Part shown: piece after piece, positions 7,233-13,780 of the stretch
Numbering within the stretch: position 1 is the stretch's first letter
Layout: every line of letters begins with the position of its first letter
Origin: Pseudomonadota bacterium
Lineage (GTDB): Bacteria; Cyanobacteriota; Vampirovibrionia; LMEP-6097
Assembly (NCBI GenBank): GCA_009924885.1
Contig: RFQS01000020.1
Coordinates: 1-16,240, forward strand
Direction of reading: 5' to 3'
Length of the DNA stretch: 16,240 nucleotides
Program-made: the position numbers and the translations under genes
The notes under the pieces: generated by a model
Told to the model about the DNA's origin: nothing
Database searches by the model: none
The model's input: the letters and a program-made list of their open reading frames with translations, nothing else

Positions 7233-7317
7233 TACCACGGTGTTTTATAATTCTAGCATTTTTCATTGAATTCTTAAGGATCTGCCGAAAAATGCTGAAA
7301 TTAAGAGATAAAAGTTT

Positions 7318-7605
7318 TTAGCGAATCCTGCCATAGCGGATTGTTATAAGATCATCGCCATAAACTAAGCTAATTGAGCTGGTATCAGCACTGAAAGCTT
7401 CTGCTTCGCTAGGATCTATAAATACAGAGGCGTTACCACTATCACTCACAAAGCTATAGGTTTTTCCACCTAAGGCTTCGACTTTAACAGCGAAGGATAT
7501 CCGATAGCCAACATTAAATCTAGAGCTAAGTTCTACTCTGACTTCTTTGCCTTGAAGGCGATTTAAAAAATGAGTGAGTTCCGTCTTTTCTTCAGGACTT
7601 AACAT
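7318..7605 (-). CDS. Hypothetical protein of 95 residues, coupled to the desaturase gene
   Basis: This 95-residue protein is not recognised. It begins with a helical segment (SPEEKTELTHFLNRLQGKEV) followed by alternating strands, ending ISLVYGDDLITIRYGRIR. It has no signal peptide, cysteines or membrane segment and is probably a small alpha/beta cytosolic protein. Its first codons overlap the end of the desaturase gene (7599-7605), indicating translational coupling. It lies between a lipid enzyme and gyrB, which gives no clear functional hint. Confidence 0.65.
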   Translation of the reverse strand: MLSPEEKTELTHFLNRLQGKEVRVELSSRFNVGYRISFAVKVEALGGKTYSFVSDSGNASVFIDPSEAEAFSADTSSISLVYGDDLITIRYGRIR

Positions 7606-8537
7606 GCAGGTTGTAGTTGGCGACTGTCTGATTGAGCAGGTTTTAACTGCTGAGCGGCTCTTTTTTTAGTCATAGCTGAGCGTTTTCTTTCAATAAGATT
7701 ATGGCTAACTCTTTTTAGATCATAAGTCCAACCTATCAAAGATAGGCTGTAGATAAGCCATTTACTAGGATCGTATTGATAAAATCTCACACCATTTCTG
7801 TAATCAGAAGGGAATTCATGGTGGAAGTTATGATAACCTTCTCCAAAAGTTAGTAATGCTGTAAACCAGTTATCTCTTGCACTGTGAGTGTCAGAATAAG
7901 TCTGTTTTCCGATGCAATGTGATACAGAATTAATGAGGAAAGTCGCATGGTGATTAACTACTGATCTAAATACACCAGCAACAAAGAAACCACCAAAAAT
8001 ATCACCCCAAGCAAAATGTGCGATTAATGTAGGTAAAATAAATCCAGACAAGACTGCGATGTATCCCCAGTATTTATCTTGGAAAACAACCAATTTATCT
8101 TGATAAAGATCAGCTGGTTTAATATCCTTAACTTGATCATCAAATTTATAAAATAACCAAGTAATATGAGCCCACATAAATCCTCTACTGATACTGTAAG
8201 GATCTTTATCTTTGTGGTCAACGAATTGATGATGAACTCTGTGGTCTAGTGACCATAAAAGAGCAGAACTCTGAAGAGCCCCAGCCCCGAAAAATAAGAA
8301 GAATATACTAACAATCGGATTCGCTTTATAAGTTCTGTGTGAAAATAATCGATGATAGCCAGCGGTAATGCTGATTTCTATTAGTGAAGTTAAGACTACG
8401 AATAAGACTACAGTCTCCCAGTTAAACCATCCCTTGTAAAACCAATAGGTGACAGCTAAAGCTGAAATGATAGGACTGATTATTAGATAAATGGTATTAC
8501 CCCAATTTATCTTTTCTCTTGAAACTCGATTTGTCAT
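7599..8537 (-). CDS. Membrane fatty-acid (acyl-CoA/acyl-lipid delta-9-type) desaturase
   Basis: The 312-residue product matches membrane di-iron desaturases that introduce a double bond into C16-C18 acyl chains using O2 and an electron donor. The histidine boxes are HRLFSH (62-67), HRVHH (99-103) and HNFHH (236-240), with an additional ligand-type His207 in NSVSH. Hydrophobic segments lie around residues 15-33, 40-60, 74-95, 157-176 and 180-195, as expected for a four-helix membrane core. The RDNWFTALLTFGEGYHNFHHEFPSDYRNG stretch is typical of delta-9 enzymes of bacteria and cyanobacteria. Enzyme use implies access to oxygen, in keeping with the dismutase. It is the first gene of a probable minus-strand unit desaturase-95 aa-gyrB. 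Substrate form (CoA, ACP or lipid) cannot be told from sequence. Confidence 0.93.
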   Translation of the reverse strand: MTNRVSREKINWGNTIYLIISPIISALAVTYWFYKGWFNWETVVLFVVLTSLIEISITAGYHRLFSHRTYKANPIVSIFFLFFGAGALQSSALLWSLDHRVHHQFVDHKDKDPYSISRGFMWAHITWLFYKFDDQVKDIKPADLYQDKLVVFQDKYWGYIAVLSGFILPTLIAHFAWGDIFGGFFVAGVFRSVVNHHATFLINSVSHCIGKQTYSDTHSARDNWFTALLTFGEGYHNFHHEFPSDYRNGVRFYQYDPSKWLIYSLSLIGWTYDLKRVSHNLIERKRSAMTKKRAAQQLKPAQSDSRQLQPAC

Positions 8538-8577
8538 ACTTATAAGAACATTATCTCATAAAAAAAATAAGCTAAGC

Positions 8578-8606
8578 TTAAAATGTTTAATTTTAGCTGC
8601 TATCAT
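8578..8606 (+). promoter_or_regulatory. Candidate murG promoter in the divergent spacer
   Basis: TTAAAA (8578-8583) and TATCAT (8601-8606) are spaced by 17 nt in the 122-bp spacer between the desaturase (minus) and murG (plus). A perfect TTGACA at 8621-8626 also exists, but its 17-nt partner (GATAGA) overlaps the ribosome site of murG and would leave almost no leader. Assignment is by eye only. Confidence 0.3.
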
Positions 8607-8646
8607 ATTTTCAGTAATTGTTGACAGGCTTTTAGCTCTTGTTGAT

Positions 8647-8652
8647 AGAGGA
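8647..8652 (+). promoter_or_regulatory. Ribosome binding site fixing the GTG start of murG
   Basis: AGAGGA lies 7 nt before GTG at 8660, which places the glycine-rich MurG motif GGGTGGH at residues 7-13 as usual. The upstream in-frame TTG at 8639 has no such site and would add seven unconserved residues. Confidence 0.65.
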
Positions 8653-8659
8653 TATTCTT

Positions 8660-9865
8660 GTGCGAGTTGCGTTTACGGGAGGAGGCACTGGAGGACATAT
8701 TTATCCATGTCTTGCTGTTGCTGAGCTATTTGAAGATGAAAGTAATCGAGCTGGGGCTGAAAAAAACTTTCTTTACTATATTGGTGGCGAAGGAAAGCTT
8801 GAGCAGGAGCTGTGTCTAAGGAAAGAATATATCCAGTTTCTTCCTATTAATGCTCCAAAGCTGCCATCTCGAAATAATTCTTTTAAGGAAAATTTAGACT
8901 GGTTTGGTGTTTTTTTTAAAGCTTATAAATGTTCTGTGAACTACCTGAGAGAAAATAAAATTGACGTAGTTATGGGTACTGGTGGTTACGTGGCAGCGCC
9001 AGTGTTTCTTGCCTGTGTGACAACGAGAACCAAGTTCTTAATTCATAATCTTGATAGTAATTTTGGATTGGTAAACAACTTATTTAAAATATTTGCGAGT
9101 CGTGTAAGCTTGGGCTTTCCGATAAATATAAATATAAATTTTAATGATAAATATCGTTACACGGGTAATCCAGTTTCGCAGGACTTTATTAATATTTATA
9201 GGGATGGCGAAAATGCAGAAATTGGAGATTCGGAAGCCAATGATGGGGCTAACTTGAGGATGTTAGTAACAGGTGGCAGTCAGGGCTCTCAGTTTGTGAA
9301 TGACAGTATTGGTGCTCTACTTAAAGATTTTGAAGATTTTAATCACAGACTGGCTCTTGAAGGTAAAAGAATATCTATTATTCACATTACAGGCTCTAAG
9401 CTTTTTGACGAACATGTAAGTAAATATTTAAATGGCGATCCGAATAAATACTCTAACTATAAGGTTTTAAGTTATACCCATGAGATGGCAAATATTTCTA
9501 AAACCGTTGATATAGCTATTTGCAGGGCTGGTGCTATGACTTGTGCTGAAATGGCGGTGTCGCTGATAGTACCAATATTAATTCCTTTACCTTGGGCTGC
9601 CCATGATCATCAGACTAAAAATGCAGAGGCTTTAGTTAAGGCTGATTGCGGTTTTATGATTCGCCAAGATGCCTTACCTGATGAGGGCGCTGCACAAAGT
9701 ATAGAAAGTGGGGCTTTGGATCGCTCTCAGCAAAGGGAGATTGCTGATTTAATTTTTGATCTAGCTAAGAGTCCTGAGAAAATATCAGCAATGAAGAAAA
9801 AATTACATCTATTTGCAAAACCTGAAAGTAGTAGAGAGATTTTCACCTTGCTGGGCAATCTTTAA
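8660..9865 (+). CDS. murG: UDP-GlcNAc:undecaprenyl-pyrophosphoryl-MurNAc-pentapeptide transferase
   Basis: MurG adds GlcNAc to lipid I to give lipid II at the cytoplasmic membrane face, the last intracellular step of peptidoglycan synthesis. Seen motifs: GGGTGGHIYP (7-16), GTGGYVAAP (106-114), TGNPV (168-172), GGSQGSQFVN (205-214), CRAGAMTCAEMA (288-299) and IPLPWAAHDHQTKNAEAL (308-325). At 401 residues it is longer than the usual 355-370. Part of the excess is the interdomain linker at 180-198, which contains GENAEIG derived from the right arm of the repeat family. Other extra residues are the NININFND stretch near 156 and a C-terminal acidic insertion near 338-360. The usual HEQN motif reads HNLDSN (129-134). 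The gene is alone on the plus strand, divergent from the desaturase gene and convergent with the 178-residue gene. Confidence 0.95.
   Translation: MRVAFTGGGTGGHIYPCLAVAELFEDESNRAGAEKNFLYYIGGEGKLEQELCLRKEYIQFLPINAPKLPSRNNSFKENLDWFGVFFKAYKCSVNYLRENKIDVVMGTGGYVAAPVFLACVTTRTKFLIHNLDSNFGLVNNLFKIFASRVSLGFPINININFNDKYRYTGNPVSQDFINIYRDGENAEIGDSEANDGANLRMLVTGGSQGSQFVNDSIGALLKDFEDFNHRLALEGKRISIIHITGSKLFDEHVSKYLNGDPNKYSNYKVLSYTHEMANISKTVDIAICRAGAMTCAEMAVSLIVPILIPLPWAAHDHQTKNAEALVKADCGFMIRQDALPDEGAAQSIESGALDRSQQREIADLIFDLAKSPEKISAMKKKLHLFAKPESSREIFTLLGNL
9203..9232 (+). repeat. Half copy D (right arm) of the palindromic element, in frame inside murG
   Basis: Thirty bases match the right arm of the full element at 26 positions by direct comparison with 88-117; the unbroken run GCAGAAATTGGAG is identical. 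It is read as DGENAEIGDS, residues 182-191, in the same frame as the ArgS copy. It lies between TGNPV and GGSQGS, the linker joining the two Rossmann domains. It is the most diverged copy, so probably the oldest. Confidence 0.82.
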
Positions 9866-9895
9866 GAACCACTTCTGTAATGGATTGGTAGTGAT

Positions 9896-10432
9896 TTATT
9901 GCAAACTGTCTATTAAATTTACAATTTCTGCATATACCGCAGGGTACTCATCTTTAAAGCCTTTATAGAAAATAAAAACTTGTGGTACTGAAATCGATTT
10001 AGATGCTGAATCAGTTACGGGGAGATACTCTTGTAAGCTGTGGACGTAATAAATATCGCCGCGTTTATTAAAACTTTCTTTCCAAGGGAAGGTGTTTTTA
10101 AATTTTAAAATCTTTAATTGGTCATGAATTTTATTCACGGCCGCAACTTGATTCTTATCAAGGCTGATTATTTTAGAAGAAAAACTCGTAAACCTAGGAT
10201 TATTTTTTCCTGGATCATGAAGGACAGTGATGTTTACAAAAGGCTGATCATAAAAGCGAAATTCGAGAATTCTATCTTTATCAAATTCACGGAAGTCAAT
10301 TTTGAACAGCATATTCATCTGTCCATTTTTAAGTTCGATGGACTTATTCTTTTTAGCAGAAATTAGATCAGCTTGAACCGATGTCTGCATAAGGATTAAA
10401 GCTGAAAGAATGTAAAGTAATCGATGGAACAT
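9896..10432 (-). CDS. Hypothetical secreted protein
   Basis: A 178-residue protein with an N-terminal signal peptide, a short basic start and hydrophobic core (RLLYILSALILMQTSVQA) with a probable cleavage after Ala21. The mature part has no cysteines and mixes beta-like segments (KIDFREF, ILEFRFYDQPFVNITVLHD) with a C-terminal helix (YAEIVNLIDSLQ). I do not recognise a family. The ATG follows the glmU stop by 2 nt, so it is translated from the glmU transcript and probably coupled. A periplasmic or extracellular location is inferred from the leader alone; a role in the envelope is possible but unsupported. Confidence 0.75.
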   Translation of the reverse strand: MFHRLLYILSALILMQTSVQADLISAKKNKSIELKNGQMNMLFKIDFREFDKDRILEFRFYDQPFVNITVLHDPGKNNPRFTSFSSKIISLDKNQVAAVNKIHDQLKILKFKNTFPWKESFNKRGDIYYVHSLQEYLPVTDSASKSISVPQVFIFYKGFKDEYPAVYAEIVNLIDSLQ

Positions 10433-10434
10433 TA

Positions 10435-11805
10435 TTAGCTCACTTTCTTGGCTACTGGTAAACCTCTAATTTCTTGTCGAGGTCTTGCGATACCTAGCAT
10501 TTGAGCTGGTATGTCTTGGGTTACCACGGAACCTGCTGCTACAGAGGCTCCTTCGTGTATGGTTATCGGAGCTACTAGGACGGAGTTCGCTCCAGTACTA
10601 GCTCCTTGGCAGATGACAGTGGTAGATTTTTCACCAGTAAAGGAATTATAGTTAGCTGTAATTGTACCCGCTCCTATATTTACATTAGACTTAATCTGAG
10701 CATCACCAAGATAGCTTAAGTGAGCTGCTGAAGAGGCTTCACCCATGGTGCTATTTTTTACTTCAACAAAACATCCTACGCGTGCTTTATTGTAGACGTC
10801 GCTGCCATCTCTAATGTGTGCAAAAGGACCGATATTGCAGTGTTCACCAATGGAGCTTCTGTTGATGTGAGACTGAATTACTGTGCTGTGAGAGCCTATT
10901 TCAGCTGGTCCGAATATCGAAGTATTAGGACCAATGGAGCAGTTTGAGCCTATCGTGACACGACGATGTATATAAGTGCCAGGGTATATAACGGTGTCTG
11001 GACCAATATCTACTTCTGGACTAATGACTGTACTGTTAGTATCTATAATTGTTACACCTGCATCCATGAGAGCTTCTAGGGCTTCTTGATTTTTCAATCT
11101 TGAAACTGCTGCTAGGTCAGTGCGACTATTAATGCCTAAAGCTTCATTAGGATTCTGTAAAATGAAATTGCCGATGCTAAGACCTTGACTGTAAGCCCAA
11201 GCCACTAAATCAGTTAAATAAAATTCCTCTTGGGCATTATTGCTTTTAAGTTTACTTAAGCCTTCTTTGATAAATTGCCACCCGAAACAGTAGACACCGG
11301 CATTAACCTCTTTGATCGTTTTTTCTGCTTCGGAACAATCTTTATCTTCTTTGATGCCAATTATCGTATTGTTTCTTCTTACTATGCGTCCGTAGCCATC
11401 GGCACAGTTTACCTGACTTGTTAGTAGAGTCATCTGATGTTCTCTCTGTTCATGATAATTAAGCATGTCATTTAGCGTCTCTGAACGGATTAGGGGGGAG
11501 TCGCCATTTACTACTAAAACAGTTCCTTCAAAATCATCAAGCTCATCTTGAACACACATAAGTGCATGGCCTGTACCCATTTGTACGGTTTGATCTACAA
11601 CCGTAACTGGATATGCATGTAAAAAACTTCTTACTTTTTCAGCTTGGTGACCGCAGACCACTATGATTTCATCTTGGTCGACTTCGGCAAGTGAGTCTAA
11701 AACCCAAGCTAAGATCGGCTTGTCGAATATTCGGTGTAAGACTTTAGCATTGTTAGATTTTAGTCTAGAGCCTTTGCCTGCTGCAAGTACGACGGATTTG
11801 ATCAT
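10435..11805 (-). CDS. glmU: Bifunctional GlmU: glucosamine-1-P acetyltransferase / GlcNAc-1-P uridyltransferase
   Basis: GlmU acetylates glucosamine-1-phosphate and couples it to UTP, giving UDP-GlcNAc for peptidoglycan and lipid A; UDP-GlcNAc is the donor used by MurG encoded nearby. The uridyltransferase domain (about 1-228) has LAAGKGSRLKS (7-17), MGTGHALM, Asp102 in VNGDSP and EVNAGVYCF. A linker helix leads to the left-handed beta helix (about 250-456) with hexapeptide repeats and the catalytic His362 (AAHLSYLGD), followed by GAGTITANYNSF. Length 456 is standard. A TATTAT hexamer lies 6 nt before the ATG with no visible ribosome site, which suggests a leaderless or near-leaderless message. 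It is followed by the secreted-protein gene after 2 nt. Confidence 0.97.
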   Translation of the reverse strand: MIKSVVLAAGKGSRLKSNNAKVLHRIFDKPILAWVLDSLAEVDQDEIIVVCGHQAEKVRSFLHAYPVTVVDQTVQMGTGHALMCVQDELDDFEGTVLVVNGDSPLIRSETLNDMLNYHEQREHQMTLLTSQVNCADGYGRIVRRNNTIIGIKEDKDCSEAEKTIKEVNAGVYCFGWQFIKEGLSKLKSNNAQEEFYLTDLVAWAYSQGLSIGNFILQNPNEALGINSRTDLAAVSRLKNQEALEALMDAGVTIIDTNSTVISPEVDIGPDTVIYPGTYIHRRVTIGSNCSIGPNTSIFGPAEIGSHSTVIQSHINRSSIGEHCNIGPFAHIRDGSDVYNKARVGCFVEVKNSTMGEASSAAHLSYLGDAQIKSNVNIGAGTITANYNSFTGEKSTTVICQGASTGANSVLVAPITIHEGASVAAGSVVTQDIPAQMLGIARPRQEIRGLPVAKKVS

Positions 11806-11841
11806 GGTCTTATAATAGCAAAAAAATATTTAATGACGAGT

Positions 11842-12531
11842 TTATTCATCTGAATTAGCTTTCCTCGCATAATGTCCATTTTTTTTATCAAAAAAAACAT
11901 CGACTAAAGGATGATTGATAGTAAAATCACCTTCTGTTTGAAGCATGAAATCTTCAGGTACGTAAAGCATTAAATCCGTATCATGAACTAAAACATAGTA
12001 CCAGGGCTTGTTTACAAAACTCTTATCAAATTTAGTTGTATCTAAGTCGGCATTGCTTAGAAAGTACATATCAAAGTCGACAACTAATCCATAATAATTT
12101 TCTTCTTGGTGTTTAAGTATTTGACCTTTATTGAAGCGGTTCTTTGGAAACTCATTGAGATTTATGGATAGGTAAAATCTTGGAATCTCGACATTGAAGC
12201 TATTGCCTTCTTGGTCGATAAAGCCGTAACTACCTTCCATCGTTCCAAAATTAGTTTTAAGGTTTGAAAAACTAAAATACACATGGGTCTCTCCAGGAGC
12301 GATAGTAGGTTTCTTTCCTACGACGCCTTCTCCAGAAACTTCAGACTTATCCGAATCAGAATCAATAATAAGCCAGTATCTATTTAGCAATTGAACTTCC
12401 ACTGGACTTTTATTTTGGATTTCAATTTTATAACAAAAAAGAAAATTATTATTAGCTGGAACAGAATAATCGTCTAGATAAATAGAGGCTGCTTTAACTT
12501 CGATGTCGGAGCTAGTGGCTATACTAGGCAT
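11842..12531 (-). CDS. ApaG domain fused to HspQ/YccV-like domain
   Basis: Residues 8-122 match ApaG (DUF525), an immunoglobulin-like fold: the stretch VGKKPTIAPGETHVYFSF, then GTMEGSYGFID and FNVEIPRFYL are the conserved parts. Residues about 130-215 match the HspQ/YccV (hemimethylated-DNA-binding) domain: FNKGQILKH, YYGLVVDFDMYF, PWYYVLVHD and HPLVDVFF. In E. coli these are two separate proteins: ApaG is of uncertain function, linked to CorC/Mg-Co tolerance, and HspQ acts as a specificity factor for Lon protease. In animals, ApaG occurs in FBXO3 and a YccV domain in FBXO21, both ubiquitin-ligase substrate receptors. A role in recognising proteolysis substrates is therefore an attractive inference, not proven. 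The protein is cytosolic with no signal peptide. It lies 36 nt upstream of glmU on the same strand. Confidence 0.85.
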   Translation of the reverse strand: MPSIATSSDIEVKAASIYLDDYSVPANNNFLFCYKIEIQNKSPVEVQLLNRYWLIIDSDSDKSEVSGEGVVGKKPTIAPGETHVYFSFSNLKTNFGTMEGSYGFIDQEGNSFNVEIPRFYLSINLNEFPKNRFNKGQILKHQEENYYGLVVDFDMYFLSNADLDTTKFDKSFVNKPWYYVLVHDTDLMLYVPEDFMLQTEGDFTINHPLVDVFFDKKNGHYARKANSDE

Positions 12532-12543
12532 TGGAACACAAAT

Positions 12544-12559
12544 GAGATATCCTTATCTC
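12544..12559. promoter_or_regulatory. Perfect 6-bp inverted repeat in the divergent ApaG-HspQ / DUF4127-like spacer
   Basis: GAGATA-TCCT-TATCTC sits in the 58-bp spacer between two divergent genes, a position fit for an operator. It is followed by TATACT (12560-12565), a possible -10 for the plus-strand gene at 12590. No -35 is evident. Confidence 0.3.
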
Positions 12560-12589
12560 TATACTAAGAACTATAACTTAAATTAATGA

Positions 12590-13780
12590 ATGTATTATAC
12601 CAATTTTCAAAAAAAAGAATATGACTCTTATCTAGAATGTTTGCAATTGCCTCAAACAACTAATTTGAAGGGTGCTAAAAATATTTATATTGATTTGGAC
12701 ACATTGTTGTTTTCAAGTAATCTGAAGTTGAATCAAAGTAATCATCCTTATCCAATTCAGGATTTAATGTTTAAAGTAAATGAGTTACTAAAAATTTTAA
12801 GTGAGATAGATGCTCAGGCGAATAAAGAAAAACAGCATAGGATTTTGCGAATTAATTTAGTAGATATTAAATCCACTGTGGATGAGGATTTATTTTATTG
12901 GTCCTATTACAGTCATAAATATACTGCTTCTAAAGGTGCTGATATTAAAGCATTGGATGAATGGCATAAATTTGAAGATAAATTAGATGTAGATAAGTTA
13001 GCAGAGTTTAAGGCACGTCGTGAAATCAATCTGTCTCTTTATCTACATATTATTAAAAATCATATGTATTTTAATCGTATTATTTTCGCAAGTAATCGTC
13101 AGTACAATCCATTGATTGAAGAATTTGGCTTTGATGTAGCAGAGGAGATTTATTTAAATAAAGTTATTAAAGATCATCATGCACAGAACATTTGTTCAAT
13201 ATCACCTTCTTGTTTAACTAGTGCTTTGTTTTTTTTAACTAAGGACATTATCTCTGACTATAAACTTAAAAACCTTAAGGCAAGCATAATGTCTAACTCA
13301 AGGAAACTTAATTCAGAAATTCAGTTAGATCTTAAATCAATGCTGCATCACTTAGATATTACTGAAACAGATTCAAGTAATTCTGATTTTATAATTTTAA
13401 TTAATGACTTGGATCTCTTAACGCATATACCAGAGTTTGAGCAGAATAAACCACTCTTTGTTGTTGATCTAAGTGTTTCCGAATCTCCTAATTTTAGTTA
13501 TATGCTTTTAAAGAATAATAATTTTTCTGAAGTCTTTGCTTACGCGAAGAAGAGGCATAAAGAACCCGATCACTCTGCTATTATTAGAGCCTTGAGTGCG
13601 GGGTTATTATCTTTCGCCAGAGGCTCTCGATTTGTTGATCAAATAGCCATAAATTATATGGATGATTATTTCAGCCCATTATCTATGGCCCTTAATCAGC
13701 CTTTGAAATCCTTCGTGAATCCGATTAGTATTCTCGCTCAAAAATTAGAAGATCATAATGTTAAGCAGCAAGATTCGTAA
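12590..13780 (+). CDS. Diverged DUF4127-like protein
   Basis: A 396-residue protein whose order of motifs resembles DUF4127 proteins. There is an early IYIDLDTLLFSS strand (residues 32-43), DEDLFYWSYYSHKYTASKG, FKARREINLSLYLHIIKNH and FNRIIFASN. A late VFAYAKKRHKEPDHSAIIRALSAG would correspond to the family's AYxGWNTxxNxxG motif. FVDQIAINYMDDYFSP would match the terminal R-Y-x-D-D-x-x-Y element. The first part of the usual protein (about 500 residues with an LDDRPVN motif) is missing, and acidic or glycine motif residues are replaced, so it may be a degenerate member. There is no signal peptide. The last 23 bases overlap argS, implying translational coupling. Assignment is from memory of the family pattern and should be treated as tentative. 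Confidence 0.5.
   Translation: MYYTNFQKKEYDSYLECLQLPQTTNLKGAKNIYIDLDTLLFSSNLKLNQSNHPYPIQDLMFKVNELLKILSEIDAQANKEKQHRILRINLVDIKSTVDEDLFYWSYYSHKYTASKGADIKALDEWHKFEDKLDVDKLAEFKARREINLSLYLHIIKNHMYFNRIIFASNRQYNPLIEEFGFDVAEEIYLNKVIKDHHAQNICSISPSCLTSALFFLTKDIISDYKLKNLKASIMSNSRKLNSEIQLDLKSMLHHLDITETDSSNSDFIILINDLDLLTHIPEFEQNKPLFVVDLSVSESPNFSYMLLKNNNFSEVFAYAKKRHKEPDHSAIIRALSAGLLSFARGSRFVDQIAINYMDDYFSPLSMALNQPLKSFVNPISILAQKLEDHNVKQQDS

Noticed and set aside
10211..10226. GGATCATGAAGGAC inside the secreted-protein gene, similar to GGATCATGAGGAC of the repeat arm.
   Set aside because: The match ends on both sides and lies in a different context; too short to call a copy.
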